Source of the DNA: Balanoglossus misakiensis
Lineage: Eukaryota > Hemichordata
Assembly (NCBI GenBank): GCA_040954595.2
Contig: CM082582.2
Span: 8,494,001-8,558,000 of the forward strand
DNA length: 64,000 bases
Direction: 5' to 3'
Below, one piece after another: positions 46,801 to 60,447 of the stretch (its first letter is position 1; every line of letters starts with the position of its first letter). A program made the translations under genes and the position numbers. The notes under the pieces were generated by a model. The model saw only the letters and a program-made list of their open reading frames with translations, did not search any database and was not told the DNA's origin.

Positions 46801-49800
46801 AACAGGTGGGCATTGAAGGGATTAGTACATGTATGTGGTATTTTACGCCATATGTTGAAAAAATAAATGGTCACAATATGATGGTGATAGCTTTTATTTT
46901 AGCGACATGCCAAGGATTGACCCCCCACCCACCCACGTTTTTTATTCGAAATTTTTATGTCCACACTGGCGTTGAAACATGCAATTAATTAATTGAAACT
47001 GCAACTGGTAATCACATGGATGGAAGTTACCTGTGTTATTTGTACATCGTTGTTTGTTTCCAATGTTTTTTTTACCTCAGACTTCCATACCAGGAATGAA
47101 AGAGAAAGCATTTGCACAGGTAGATAACCCTTAGTAACAGTTTGTAGTGGTAGCATTGGTTAATTCCACTTCCCTTAGTACACATCCCCACTGCAGCACT
47201 TGGCTGTTTTAAAGGCTTGCATACAAATGCATGTACTGTTATTTTTTTTAAAAAGCATAGCAGCTGTGACCTCCTATATTTTTGTTCAGAATTTTGTGCG
47301 TGTGCCAACGGTACATTCTTGTTATGTTTTAAGTGTATTGAAATGCCGGCTGAGTCAATGCCGTTTTGCAGTGTGTGGTCTTATTGTTCATAATTTAATA
47401 ACTGGCCAATACAAGCCAAGTGAGACTAGCCACTAGCTTAAAACAGAAAACAGCAACTTCACATAGTGTTGTGAAAAACTGTCATTTCCAGTAGTGTTTT
47501 GTTTGGGTTTATTTCACTTTCCAAATGAAAACAGCCATTTTAAATCTTTACATACTATTTTTTTGGAGGCTGTCATGGTACTCCTTCAGAATTATACAGT
47601 AGGGACTAACAATTCGGTAAGGATCGACCATCAAAATGATTTAGGGTTGGAATTTACAGGAAGCATGCTACTAACATAACAAAATCCTTTGGTCATCCCT
47701 ACAGTCAATGGATTGGTCTTTATCCAGCTGTGCATGGGTTTATCCTGCGTCCATCCACAGCAATTACTTGGACATGCATTAACTGATGTTATTAAGGACA
47801 ACATTTGCATATCAATTTGCTTTGCAATATGATCCAATATGGCTGCCAGGTGGCCATTCTCTTGCAGTTGTTGGTTCCCGTTCCGGTTTATAGCATTGGG
47901 AGCTTATGGGATTTTTTAAAATGTTAATGTAATAATAGTTGTTTACCATCAGAGCAAGCTTGGTAAATGCAAAGGTTGAAAATTACCCCAAGGATAGATT
48001 TGGAATTTGACGGGAGGGGAGGGGGAAGCTGAATAAGGAACTTATCATAAAGATTTCTTGTGTGTGGTATTAATTTTTTCTGTGCTCAGGATGTTCTGAC
48101 CCAGGAACAGGATGAAGGGAACTTGATGCGTTGTCTGATTGAAAACAAGAATGCCGTCGGAATGAACCCAGACTGTTCTACAGGAATTGAACACTTCCAG
48201 TTGGTGAGTACACTCTTGGCCTTGTATGAGATCTGACGCTGTTGACCACATGTTCTGCTTGTAAAAAAAAATGACAAATTTATCTGTTGTTTTATTTTCA
48301 GCTGCAAATGAAGGACTACAGGTTCAGTTTCAAATTCAAAGAAGCCTGCAAAAGCGATGTTCTGAAAAACTGTAAGGGAATAAAGAGCAAGTAAGTACAG
48401 AGCCTTGAAATTTGGAGGGGGTGGGGGAGGTTACCGGGGCTGTAGATACTGAAGTACGGTAGTCACATAACAGTAGAAAGATGCCTGTAGTACAACTGAC
48501 GGATGTAATGACATTTCACTTTTCACAGGGGAGAAGTAGTGAGCTGCCTGAGTAGTATAGTGCTCAACGATACACTGAGACACGTACAACACACTGTGGC
48601 AGAACAGTGTCGGAACCAACTCAAGGTGGCGCTCATGGATAGGGTGGGTACCATCTTCAATATCTGTATCTGTGTCACCGACACCGCTGCCCTTTCTCTG
48701 TGATATGGATTCGCTGTCTAGTTCCTGCCTGCTCATTACAAACATCTTCTTGAATCATTGTAATCCAACTCTTGCAGACATGCGAGACCCATTTACAAGA
48801 TGCAGACTACATTTACACCACTTTGAAATCCTGTGTTACAGTTTTACTGCCTGATAGCTCATATGGGGCAACTGTCAAATCATAACTGTTGAATATCCTG
48901 CTGAAATCTGTGCAGCATTTTCACTGACTAGGGTATTTCTTCTTGATGATTGCTTCACTCTCAACTCATTTTTTCCCCCAGTCGGAAAACGTGCAACTCG
49001 ATCCAGATCTGGAGAGGACGTGCGATTTCGACATCAAGTCCTTCTGCAAGGAAGTCCACTTTGGAAATGCCAAGGTGAGTCATGTGACTAAGCTACACTG
49101 ACCTTTGACCTCTACTGTCAGCCATGTTGGCAAATCAAACTTGGCAGTTAACACTATGCAGGGATACGTCCTTCGTTACACACTCTAGCATTCACGTAGG
49201 AGTCCAAACCAGATGACATGTCTTGTGGATCTGTTTTCAGGTTCTGGAATGTCTGAAAGAACACAAGAAGGAACTGACGCCAAAGTGTCATATGAAGGTC
49301 TTCAACCGACAGAAAGCTGAGGCTGAGAACCCCGAACTGGACTACACCTTCATGAGAGTCTGCAAGCGTATGATCAAGGTACAGTGGGCCGGGTTATCGC
49401 AGGCAATGAATGATACCAGAAAACTTGAATGCTGTGTGTGTGTGTGTGTGTGCAGGGGAATTTTGAAATCAGTACGTAGCTGTAAAAAACAACAACGCTT
49501 TGCTTATACTCAACAGCAATTCTGTCCAGACTCTGACCCGAAGGACATATTCAAGTGTTTGAAAAACCACAAGAACGAAGCTTCCATGGAGCAAAAGTGA
49601 GTTCTCATACACTTTATTGTGTTGTGTGATTTGAAGATTAGAGACTAGTTTTGTACACCTCATCATTGCCTGTCAATGCACAGTACAAAATAATGTTTAA
49701 TTCTCGTCCTGCTATAAAGAATCTTTCCATTTTCTGATGATAACATTTTTCTTCTGCCCCCCCCCCCCCCACTCCCAAGGTGCAAACAAGTCATCACCAA

Positions 49801-51457
49801 GAGACAGATAACCAAGAACACAGACTTCCGACTGAAGCCCAACTTGGAGAAAGCCTGCAGTAAGGACATTCCCAAATTCTGCCAGGAAGAAATCAATTCC
49901 ATGGACGCTGGGGGGACTGCCGTCGAGTACGAGGGAAAGGTGGTCAACTGCTTGAAGGAGAAATTCCGTAAAAATGTAAGACGTGCTGGAAGTGTTCAAA
50001 TTTCTTGGAATTCTTGGCGTCAGAGATCAATTTTCCTCATGCAAAGTTCATTAAGATTGTTATTCTACCGAATTTGATCCTTTTATCAATATGATTTGGT
50101 ACAATCCTATTGTTTTGGAGATAAACATGGGCAAATGGCTTAATATACTTGCTACATTGAAATCTGTCTCAAGGACTTTCCATTTTGGATTTTTTTTAAA
50201 GCCATGAGTTGTTTAAAAGAAATTTATCTATCTTGACACAGACATTCTGTTGCGTTCCTAAAAACATTTCAAATCCTCTTCCGTCCACACACAGCGCTTA
50301 TCACCAGACTGTGAAGGCCAGATCCGTATTCTGATGCAAGAAGCAGCCATGGACTATCGTATGGACCCCGTTCTGAAGGGAGCCTGCGGAGACACCATAC
50401 GTCTCCTGTGCTCCGAGGAGCTTGAACAACCGGGATCAGGCAAAGTGGAGGACTGCCTCAAAGCGAACCTTTACAAGGAGAAGATTGAGTCAACAGAGTG
50501 TAAGAAGGTGGGTAATCAGTCTGTTAAACGCAGTTTCTGATTGGTTAATTGTACATCTCATTAATTTGAATAAATTATTAAGCCAATGAGAATGCCTGTT
50601 TTATGTCTTCTGTCAGTGGTGTTTTTTGCGTTACCGGTAGTTCACTTCACATCTCATGACACACTTTTCAATCAAACTCCGTCAATATGTTAATATTTCC
50701 AGCAAATTGTCCGGCTTCTTCAAGAAGGAAAAGCTGACATCCACGTAGATCCTCTTCTGTACAAGACGTGTGCATTGGACATCAAACATTTCTGTGTCGG
50801 CATACCGCCTGGCGAAGGACGACGTAAGTATCTCCTTCAAGTTTTAGGCCATTTGGTTTTGATTCTGTATCTGTAGATTGAATACTGACAGTGCAAGGAT
50901 TGGTTCTCAAATTTATTTATTTTTTATTGTCAGAAATGTCGTGTCTGCTTGAAGCTTTGGAGGACCGAAATATAAGACTTAACGAAGAATGCAGGAAGAT
51001 GCTGAGAGAAAGAGTGGAGATGTGGGAATACGCTGCCAAGGTAAGACGAGCAGATGGCAGGAGTCAGACATAGGGGGCGCTGTTGATGATGTGCCAGCTG
51101 TACCCTACTGTTTAATTTCAGAGAACAAACTTTGTGTTAACCCCAATCTGAGTTTTAAGTGTGATCAGGCAGTAAATGGACTCTGTATTTTAGGATCACT
51201 GATATTATGAAGAGCACAATACAGATCTTTCTGAAATACCTAATAGCATAATTTGTCATCTTCATTATTATCATAATTGTTTTTCACAGGTTGCTCCGAT
51301 CGAGACGATCAACGATCTGGCCAAGTCGATTCAAAACTCGCCTTCTCGGAATTACTACTTATTGGTGCTTCTCTGTGCCATCGGAATACTCTTCTTCAGT
51401 GGTTTGTTTTGTGGCAGAGCTACCAAAAGAATTAGGGCGGAACTCAAAAACAAATGA
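37848..51457 (+). CDS. GLG1: Golgi apparatus protein 1 (GLG1/ESL-1/CFR-1/MG-160 homologue)
   Basis: Type I Golgi membrane glycoprotein that binds FGFs, E-selectin and TGF-beta precursors. 23 exons: 37848-38447, 40071-40103, 42801-42887, 43109-43321, 43690-43938, 44035-44215, 44335-44543, 44778-44899, 45059-45160, 45277-45442, 45564-45701, 45932-46081, 48090-48203, 48302-48390, 48529-48643, 48982-49074, 49241-49378, 49517-49596, 49780-49975, 50295-50507, 50703-50823, 50934-51040 and 51290-51457. They sum to 3,684 nt, 1,227 aa, no conflict. Order: signal peptide (IILLSVLLMSFILVAG), a Pro/Gln/Asn-rich linker, then cysteine-rich GLG1 repeats (for example ACSADLKKYHCEF, TCDFDIKSFC, TCALDIKHFC), one membrane helix (about 1194-1213) and a short basic tail CGRATKRIRAELKNK, matching the vertebrate protein end to end. 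Vertebrate GLG1 is about 1,180 aa. Intron 1 (1.6 kb), intron 2 (2.7 kb) and intron 12 (2.0 kb) are the longest and hold no other gene that I see. Confidence 0.97.
49432..49453. repeat. (TG)n in GLG1 intron 17
   Basis: About eleven TG units followed at once by cag, a decoy acceptor; the true acceptor is at 49516, which keeps the reading frame. Confidence 0.8.
49757..49770. repeat. C14 homopolymer in the acceptor tract of GLG1 exon 19
   Basis: Fourteen cytosines form the polypyrimidine tract before acceptor 49779, which uses the less common sequence AAG rather than CAG or TAG. Confidence 0.8.
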
Positions 51458-54400
51458 GGAGACTGTTTCTTAGGATTTCTTCATGGAGGAGGGGGTTGTG
51501 AGGGAATGGACGGGGTTGGGAGTCAAGTTGGGAGAGGGAGGGAACGGGAAGAGAGGGGTTGGGCAAAATAGATGAATATTGTTACAAGTCAGTATGTAGT
51601 TATAGATAATTTAACAAAAACATGTACATGACATGTAACTGAGTATGTGTATAGTGAGGTAGGAATTAAAGTTGTACTGGCTGTTGTCGTACTGGGTGTA
51701 GATTTTTTGAGGCCAGGTACTCATTTGATGGCATTGCCTGTACTATAATATTGGCATTATTTTCTAACAGAAATATGCATCTGTGTAATGTTATGGAAGA
51801 TGGATTTTAGGATAATGCTATCACGTTTGATGTTTCTCTTAATTTTGAAGTGTATCGACCTTTGACAGTTTTGCACGTTAGTTTGATACCGAGTCTTTGT
51901 GAAGCCGCTGTTCTTTCCAGTCGACATATCAATGCAGCAACATCCCTCACGACTTCTTTCTTCCTTGACATCAACTTGCATGTAAAGTATAAAAAGCAAC
52001 CGGCTCGAAAAATATTCTGTAATTGCAACCATATCCATGCAATAATTTTAAGAAGAACATTGCTATAGTGTGTTTCAATCTACAGTTCTTATTGCCAAAA
52101 CTTCTGATAAATAATAGCCAGTACAACTTTAATGCTCCAGTTTTACCATTTCAAAAAAACAGTGTCCTATTTCCTCAAGAGTACTTGCTGGTTTGAATTT
52201 TTTTAATATTTTAATATGCTTCATGGTTCGTAACTTTTGATATGAAATCTGTATTTGGTTTTGGCATTGACCTTTATGAAAAAGACGTTTTCAGGAGGGT
52301 CTGTGGTTTGGGGTTCATTTTTATGGCCGATGTATTCAGTGTGGAGAGGTTTGGAACATCCAGAACAATGGCGTTGAAAGTCATGGAATTTTTTTTTCTG
52401 TAAAAAGCATGCAAAATTTTGTATTTCTTTCCAGGCTACAGCCAGAATTAAATGACATCTCATTGTGTTATAAATGTCAACATCAATGCTATTTAATGCA
52501 CTATTAAAACCTCCAAGTGTGACCTGCAGAAAATGGTCTGCATGACATCATAGGTCACAGAGAGGTCAAGATGCAAAGAGTTTTGCATTTCTGACTTGCC
52601 ATGGGACTACGCCATAAAAAGTCTGTGGTGTGCAAAATAACAGCGGTGAATTGACGCAGACTTTGTCGCCTATGCATACCAGTTTTACTGGCGAGACCAC
52701 ACTCGATTCTTTTTTTCGTCAAACTTGACATTTTTTGCATGTTTTAAAAGCGGTCAAACAATCTCAAGGTTTGTGAAAATAAGTAAAATAATAATCGTCG
52801 CAGACTTGAGGAAATTTTTTGGCAAACATTGATATTATTACTCTAATTCTTCAAACAATGAATTTCATTAAAATATAAAGATCTGATGGTTTTTTTAAAC
52901 ATTCTTCTTGCAATCATTTTTTGGGGAATTTCTGTTTTTTTTTTTCAAATCCGTCACTTTTTGACGATGGCGGCTATATCACAAAGCAACAGATAGTCCC
53001 TTTTTGGAGCAAATTTTATGACCTTGGCAGTGGTGTGTGTACAAGTCTTGTGACAATAAATGTTCCTCTGCGCGTAAGAATTTAAAAAAAATTGTCTTGG
53101 GTTATTTTTTTGGTCTCCTTGGCAGTTTTTGTCTTTGGTTATTTTCTGTAGGGGCTGTGTGCATGGTAAAAAACTTGCTACAACCATTTTTGGAGCCACA
53201 TTTTTCATATTTATTTGTAATATTTTTCAGGGATTTTGTCATCCTGAAAACGTGTTAATGACACTGTGAAAAATGATTGAAATTGAATCAGTGGGTTTTG
53301 AGTGATCAGAACAATAAAGAAAAAAAAATTTGTACCGGTATATCTTTAAGCAGCTCGAGTATGTGTCTGGAAGCAGATTTAGTAATTGGTGTTTTCTCGT
53401 GCATTTTTTTCTTTCAATGTTTAGTTTTTGTACTCTCTCTCTCGGACATAAATATATTTTTGAAAGGTAGAAATTTCCCCCAAGGGTAAGCCATGGCTTC
53501 CTACTCGGAATACTGATATATGAAAAGTACAGGTGTATTTTAGTGATTAAAAATCTAAAATTGATGGGAGGGGTTACGATAGAGGTTGTCAGGGTAACGA
53601 AACGGCTGCTATGGTCATCGCAGAAAATCGGCAAAAATCACTATGTATTTCGAAGTGAAACTGCATAAAATGCAATTTCGGCGCATTCAAGTTTGTTTTT
53701 GTTTTTTTTCTGCACCATACGTTGCACTTTTCTGTACCTTACTATATTTATAGCTGTATTTTTCTATGTAGAAAATATGTATTTTATTTGAAGCACATAA
53801 TGCAAGGTGGATTTCATTTTGTGTGGACTATATTTTGGGTAGGGAGATAGTTGAGCTTAGACAGATGCTGCATTGTCTGCTTTGTTTATTCATACATATC
53901 ACAGAAAGCAGTAGATCTTAGAAATTTGGGTTTTCCAGAAAGTGTTCTGAGCAATGCATAGTCTTTTTATTTAAAAATTGACCCTTTCCTTCAATTTTGT
54001 AATTTTTCTTTCCGTGACAATGACATCATACGGATTTGACAAAAGTGGGTCCGTGCTAATCTGTCATTTAGATAATTCCAATCAAAAATTCTACTATTCG
54101 TATTGCTTGTATTCATTGTAGGGTCGTGTTCGCGCATTTCAAATTTCTTATTGTATATTTGGAGGCAAGGCTCGAAGACCATTTCCAAGAAAAGATTCAA
54201 AATTTCCATTGAATGCAGGCCTTTGCGTGTTGAATCTCCTGGGATTTTTAGACTATGCCGTTTCAAAGTGTTCTGCATGTTGTATTAAATTCTTCTCAAA
54301 AAATTCCTTGTCTCTGCGTTTGTGAGTCATTGAGGGTTACAAGTCTGTTCAGGATGACTGGCAAATGAAATGTATAATTTGGTTTCACATTTCACCTAAT

Positions 54401-56935
54401 AAAATGATTTAGAATGGCAACAAGTGGTGTGTCTACATTCCCGTTTTTTTTTCTCTCTCGATAAGGAATGGAACATTCATATCGCATACAACGCGCCAAC
54501 AGGAAAAGCGACTAGGTTTCTGTACACACATACATACGATATGAATATTCAGGATTAAGACGAGGGCGCGTATAGAACATGCAGAAGCGCATACGAACTC
54601 GCAATTACATTCAAAATACATATTCTGTACATGGTATGTATGCGTATAGAACATTATATTGATGCGACACTAATTTGATTGACAGACATAACCGGTTTGA
54701 ATGTTCTCCGAGCTTTCCCTGGTAATACCACTTGAGGGCGTTTACAGAATCGGCAAGACTGTGCGATTAGCGTCGCGTCCACTGGACGTTCTATACGCAA
54801 CACAGACGCACATTTCAGTATCACAGTCTTGGAACAAGACTAACACACACAAAATCTGGACAGTCATTGACTGCTGACCTAATCAGCCATGTTTATTTGT
54901 GAAACGGGCACAGGACAGTAGATATTTAAAACTGATTTTCTCTCGACACAAAAAAAAATCCACAGCGCGCTTAGAAAATTGTTTTACAAGAACTGAACTC
55001 ATGACAATATTGAAGCATGTTGTATTGGTCTTGCTGCTAAAGTTGTCTGAAATCCTGAGAGGGCATTCAGATGACTGGTAAATGTCTACAATCGATAAAG
55101 TGGCTTGTGTTTATCAGTCCACTCGAAAGGAAAGACTTGCGACTGGTTGGCCTTACATGTATGTATGTATGTACAAAAAAAGCTGTGTGCATCCCTAATA
55201 AAACTCCCTTATTGGGAGCAATGAAAAGTCAGTTTTAACTACCTACTTCCCCCCAAAAGAACTAACGTCCTCGTAGCATGACACGCTAAACACTCTCTCC
55301 TTCAGGTCTTGTACTTGTAACCAGGGGTTGCGCGTCCCGTTTGATTGGACTTCCCCTCCGCAACAAACCACTTTTTGAAATCAACTTTCCGTTGATATTA
55401 TCAGCTGAAATGTCGGTGTTATAAAATAGACCTAACAAAATGAACAGCCTGGTTGGAAAAGATGAAGTGTTTGTCAAACACTGAGTGGAAAAATAAATTG
55501 TGGAGTTTACTACAATTATCACATCATAAAAATCCAGTTCCACGTTCTGGGTCTAGCTTTAACTGGAGCACATATTAAGCTGTGAATACTGTACAGCAAA
55601 ACTGAATTCATTTGATTGAATAAACCAGAATGTGGAGATATGATCTATACAAGTGTGAATGTAATATTATTTTGACATCTCAGAACACTGCAGCATGTTT
55701 TTGTATGTTGGGTGTTATACATGGTCTAATCACTGAATGTTTTGCAGCTCCTGAGATGACAGGCTCTTCTCTGACTTCGACGACTGGCATGGAAGTTGTA
55801 AAAAGACGGCAAATCTGGTCTGTATCCCTTTTACAGTTTTCACTGCCATCTCATTGTTGATATGAGCGCGCCTGTCGACCAGTCGCGTTTTAATACAAAC
55901 ACCTGGACCCTGTCAAATCTCCACACCTCAAATCTCGCTTTGCAATCACCAAGAGCAGAAGGCACTTAAACACACATGGGCATGGCAACAAGACCAAGTT
56001 TCCAGATTATATTAAATTTTAGTACTTCCACAGACCAGACATGTTTCTGTCTCAAACGCAAGAGGACAAATGTGGTGCGGGGCCATTTCCTCCCGCGCCT
56101 CCCAACTTCCGGAGACCCCACATGTACATCAGCGATCTAGAAAGATGAGATAATTTACAAGTCTCGATAAAATAAATGTGATAAAGCTCACTGAACTGTG
56201 TGTATCACCAGTTCGGCACAGAAAACTTTCCCAGTCAATTCTAGCGTGGCGAAATCCTGTTTACAAATGTTAAAATATAAGTTGTATCGTATGCTTTTTG
56301 AGTCATCAATGTAGTATACGGCAAAAAATGTGCGATTTCTGCCAAAAAGCAATGCCATTTCTATTCGTTGTTGCCAACAGTATAAGCCAAGGTAAAACTT
56401 ATTTTTAGGCTTTTTATACAACATTTTTCTCTTTATCCAATACTTTATAAACATGAACAAAAATACAATCTTCTGGAAGGTTTCATAAGTAGCTTAATTG
56501 CTATACACAAAATTTAAGTTAACATTTTTTGCTTTTACTTTTTTTTCTCGGTACATGTCTGCTCACTAAATTATCTGTTCCCAAAACATAAAAATAAAGT
56601 CTTCAAGATCCATAGGAGTGGCGATGAGGAAAGTCCATGCACAATGGACCCCCAGAGTCCCAATAGGAAAAAAGCTGCTGTTTTCAGTCTTGGTAAAGAA
56701 GGGGGGACATTTTCCCTGAATGAGTCTGTGAAGAGAACAGATAGATTTAGGATTAAAGGTATACATGGGACACCTATGCAAATTGTCAGTTACCATGGTA
56801 ACTGGCGATCTAACCAATCATAATGGGTGGTGATACGAAAAAGTGCACGGCCGCAGCATATATACAAATAAATGAAATAGGAGCAAAAAGTCGCCTTCAG
56901 CGCTTAATCATACCTATTTTTATTCACTATCTGTG
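51458..56935. other. 3' regions of convergent GLG1 and LSM14, otherwise empty
   Basis: No exon recognised on either strand. AT-rich, with many poly-T runs. AATAAA at 53055-53060, 53313-53318 and 54398-54403 are candidate GLG1 polyadenylation signals. On the minus strand an AATAAA at 56918-56923 is too close to the LSM14 stop to be the obvious signal. A short ATGT repeat lies near 55158-55172. Confidence 0.5.
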
Positions 56936-59900
56936 TTACACTGCTTCGTTTTCAGCAGTATTTCGACGGTTTCCAGCATCTTGACGCGCTCTGTAGCCCC
57001 ATCTCTGGTAATTCCCTCTGTACCCGTAACCGCCGCCGCCGCCACCACCTCTGTAACCTCCTCTATAGTTGCTACCGTAGCCTCCGTAATATCCCTGATA
57101 GCCTCCGCGTCCGCGATATCCGCGACCACGCCCTCTCCCCTTGCGTCCATCCACAGGAACTCCAAACGTTTCGGCGTTGAGAACTCTCTCCTCTCTCCAT
57201 GAGGAACGACCTCTGGCACTTCTGAAAATAAATCGAGACAAGTATGTCATTTACAGTGGTTTGTTTTGCCAATGGAACAAACAGCTTGGACAGACAAAAT
57301 CAATATGTTTCCCTGACTATGCCTACAGGGACCAGAAACCCAAGTTTGTTAGTTTTTATTAGGCTACAGCGGCAACCAGTCCAGTGCATACTTCAATAGG
57401 TTTCGCCAACAGAGGAAGAACAGAAAACAAAACCTACCCTTTATTCTTCTCTCTTTCTACTGATTCGCATGAAATCATATCAAAGAATGATTTTGTCTTG
57501 TCATAATAAATCACATCATCATCTTCTTCCTGAGGTTCTTCTGTTGTTGATGATGACGTTGTTGCTGTTGTTGTCGTCGTCGTTGCTGCTTCATTCTCTT
57601 CTCCGTTCACCACTTTATTATCACCTGCAAGTTTTTGTATACGCACAACTTTGTGATACCAGAACTACAGATACACCTTTTTGCCATTCAAATGAGAACA
57701 GACATCTCTTAATATTCTTAATACCTTTTCCACTGAAATGGATCAGATTTCATCGACTTACTTATTTTCATTTTATGCTGAAACTCGTCCTCAATGGCTT
57801 CCTTGTTAAATTTTGCATTGGAGCTCTCAAAGTCGAAGTCCTGTTCAAATTTGACTGGGTCTGACCTGGGTTTCATCTGACCTGTACGATTGTTAGACCT
57901 CCCGCGACCTCTTTTACCACCCCCTGTGAAAAAAAAACACGAAAAAACATTTATATATATTTGGGTAGTTGGGACATACTTGGGTGGCATTCACAGTCAA
58001 ACTATTTTAACAATAGATAAATTAAGAAGTTATGAAAGTACTCGTTAAAAGTTTAATTAAAAAAAGTTCTGGGTGAAAATCAAAAGATTTACAAGCCCCA
58101 AAACACAAGAAGATTGAATTTCATGGAGCAAGTGTAGAGACACTATCTGACAGTTCCTTCACTAAGGCATTTCAGTAAAACCCCTGGACATGCTTTTGCC
58201 AAATACACCTCACAAGCTATCGAAAATTACCACATCAAGAGAAGAAACATCCGTTATACTTCACCTTGTCTTTGGTGCTCTTTGTCTCTGTGATTTTCCC
58301 TTTGGTGTTGGTGTTCTCTGTTGTCTCTCTGCTGGTCCCTTCTCTTGTCTCTGCTGGATCCGGATCCCCGGCTGGAAGGCCTCTCTTCCCGAGACTCTCT
58401 CCTCGGTCTGGCCTCTTCCCTCTGCTCCTTTTCCTGCTTGGGCGACTCCGTAGCCTGCACTGCCTGTTCCATTGTCGGCGACTTCCTCGTTACTGTAGCC
58501 GGAGGTGTCACTCGCCCTGGAAACGACCGTCAAGATTATGCTAGTGGCTCTTAATGTTCTGAATCAGATTCTCACAATTTGCTTTCATTCATGATCTGGA
58601 AGCAGATCTTGTAGGAGATATACGGCATACAACACTGCATAGGTATTACTGAGAATAATGGCACTAGTTTTGATCCTCGAAAGTACAAGCCAATAGCATC
58701 AGTCAGAGTTTCTGCCTCTCAGCTAAAAACTGAAATTGCAATAACAGTTTGGACAGCACCACCATCCACTATTTAGCTAATTATTTTAGACCATGATGAT
58801 TCTGATTGGTCCATTACTCTCTGCACTCATGGAAAGGTGTGCGACAGACCATATGTCTGTCTGCATCTCTAAACTATGGTATGGACATGCAAAGCTGACT
58901 CTAATAAGAAACTGTTGACTCATAGCTGACCACACTGTAGTCAGACTAACCTGCACTTGGTGGCATGTGTTGTGGCATTGGTTGGTTAGGCATCATACCT
59001 GGTGCATACTGGTAGGGCAGCCCACTGAACGGTCCGAACCCCGGTGCTGGACCGTAGCCTGTAGTACTAGGGGTTTGGAATGATCCCATTGTTTGCACTG
59101 GGCCTGATTGCTGAATAATGGGGGGAAAAACAAAACTCAATGAATAACGGGACAAAATCGAAATTCTATAAGATGACATGACTTCCTTTTTTGTTCAAAA
59201 TGGACACTGCAACATTTTGAGAGCACTGTATAATAATGTTACCGTCCCCACCTGCTGTATCTCTGTGTAAAATTTTCTTTATACCACAACCAGTACGCCA
59301 CAGTAAACAGTGGAGATACATGCAAGAGAAAGCATCTATTCACGAGGATGAACCACTGCACTGTACCAACCTGTATGATTGCAGGGTCCTGAGGAGGCAG
59401 TGGAGGAGTAGGTTTTGGTGCTTCACACACATGAAGATCTTTGATATCCCGACCACGAAATATTATGTACTCGTACACTTCATCCCTGGCTGCCATAGGC
59501 CGATCTGTAGGCCTGTCCTCTGTTCCGAATGACCGGACTGAAATTTAATTGTAAACATTCACAATAAGACTTTTGCGGACAAAAGAGAAATCCTTTCCAT
59601 TAGAACATACTTTTGTACATGATGTATGTTATTATATGTCAATGGGTAGAGTGTATATAGGCAGCAATGCATTAATTATGTGGCAGCATATTGCAAAAAT
59701 AAACAAACCTCATATCATACGTTTAACCGAAAATGATGACTGCACTTTGATTGAGAGACTAGTGCATATTAAGGTGCTGGTGTAGTGTATGTACATAAGG
59801 AAACAGGTTGCACTGGGTCTTTAATCCAGAGGACAGTCTAACCAATGGGGCTTTACCTCATTCCAGAAAAGTACAAGGCCAACGGTGACTGCGTAAAAAT

Positions 59901-60447
59901 GGGGTTTTGATAACGCGACCTGATTCGAATATCTCGCATATAAATATGATTTTTTACTCTGTTTATAATATATTCTCATGAATATTTGGCGCTCACAGTT
60001 TAGCAACTTATGTCATGGCATGTTTTCTACGTCAGAAAAAGAACGAATGGCGATAACGAAAATGAAAACTGGGTACATCAATTATCAGGAAACTACTGGT
60101 ATACTACTGCTCACGTACTAGGACATACGAGCAAAAAATACAAAAACACGTTATGCATTCGTCAAATTTACAATAATAATAACGCATGCACTGACTTGTG
60201 GGGCCAGAATTCCATTCCAAACCCAACCGTCACTGTCCTAACAGGCATTGCTGCATACAGTCTCGTAACGGTCTGTCCTGAATACGAGGTGGTGTCAATT
60301 GTTTTGTTGTTTTGCAATGTACATACCTTTCGCGAGAGCCACAGTCGACTCCTTCGTATCGATTGTGTATAAAATCCCTTCATAGCGAATTTCAGCTTTC
60401 GAAATTAGGCTTATTTTGCTGCCAATATACGGCGTACCCCCACTCAT
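56936..60447 (-). CDS. LSM14: LSM14 (RAP55) homologue, P-body mRNA repression factor
   Basis: RNA-associated protein that represses translation and helps build P-bodies through DDX6 and 4E-T. Seven exons: 60327-60447, 59371-59537, 58951-59110, 58265-58516, 57762-57923, 57438-57624 and 56936-57221, totalling 444 aa. The LSm domain is in exons 1-2: [57 protein letters not shown] Pro/Gly/Gln linker follows, then a charged RE/RD-rich exon. The FDF box ([20 protein letters not shown]) is in exon 5, the FFD box ([13 protein letters not shown]) in exon 6 and the TFG box ([10 protein letters not shown]) in exon 7. The tail is an RGG/YGG-rich RNA-binding region. A run of threonines from mixed ACN codons is in exon 6. 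Vertebrates have LSM14A and LSM14B; this looks like the single ancestral type. Confidence 0.97.

Noticed and set aside
49454-49516. Acceptor after the TG repeat as an alternative start for GLG1 exon 18
   Set aside because: Using it puts TAG and TAA-containing sequence in the reading path; acceptor 49516 keeps the GLG1 repeat intact.
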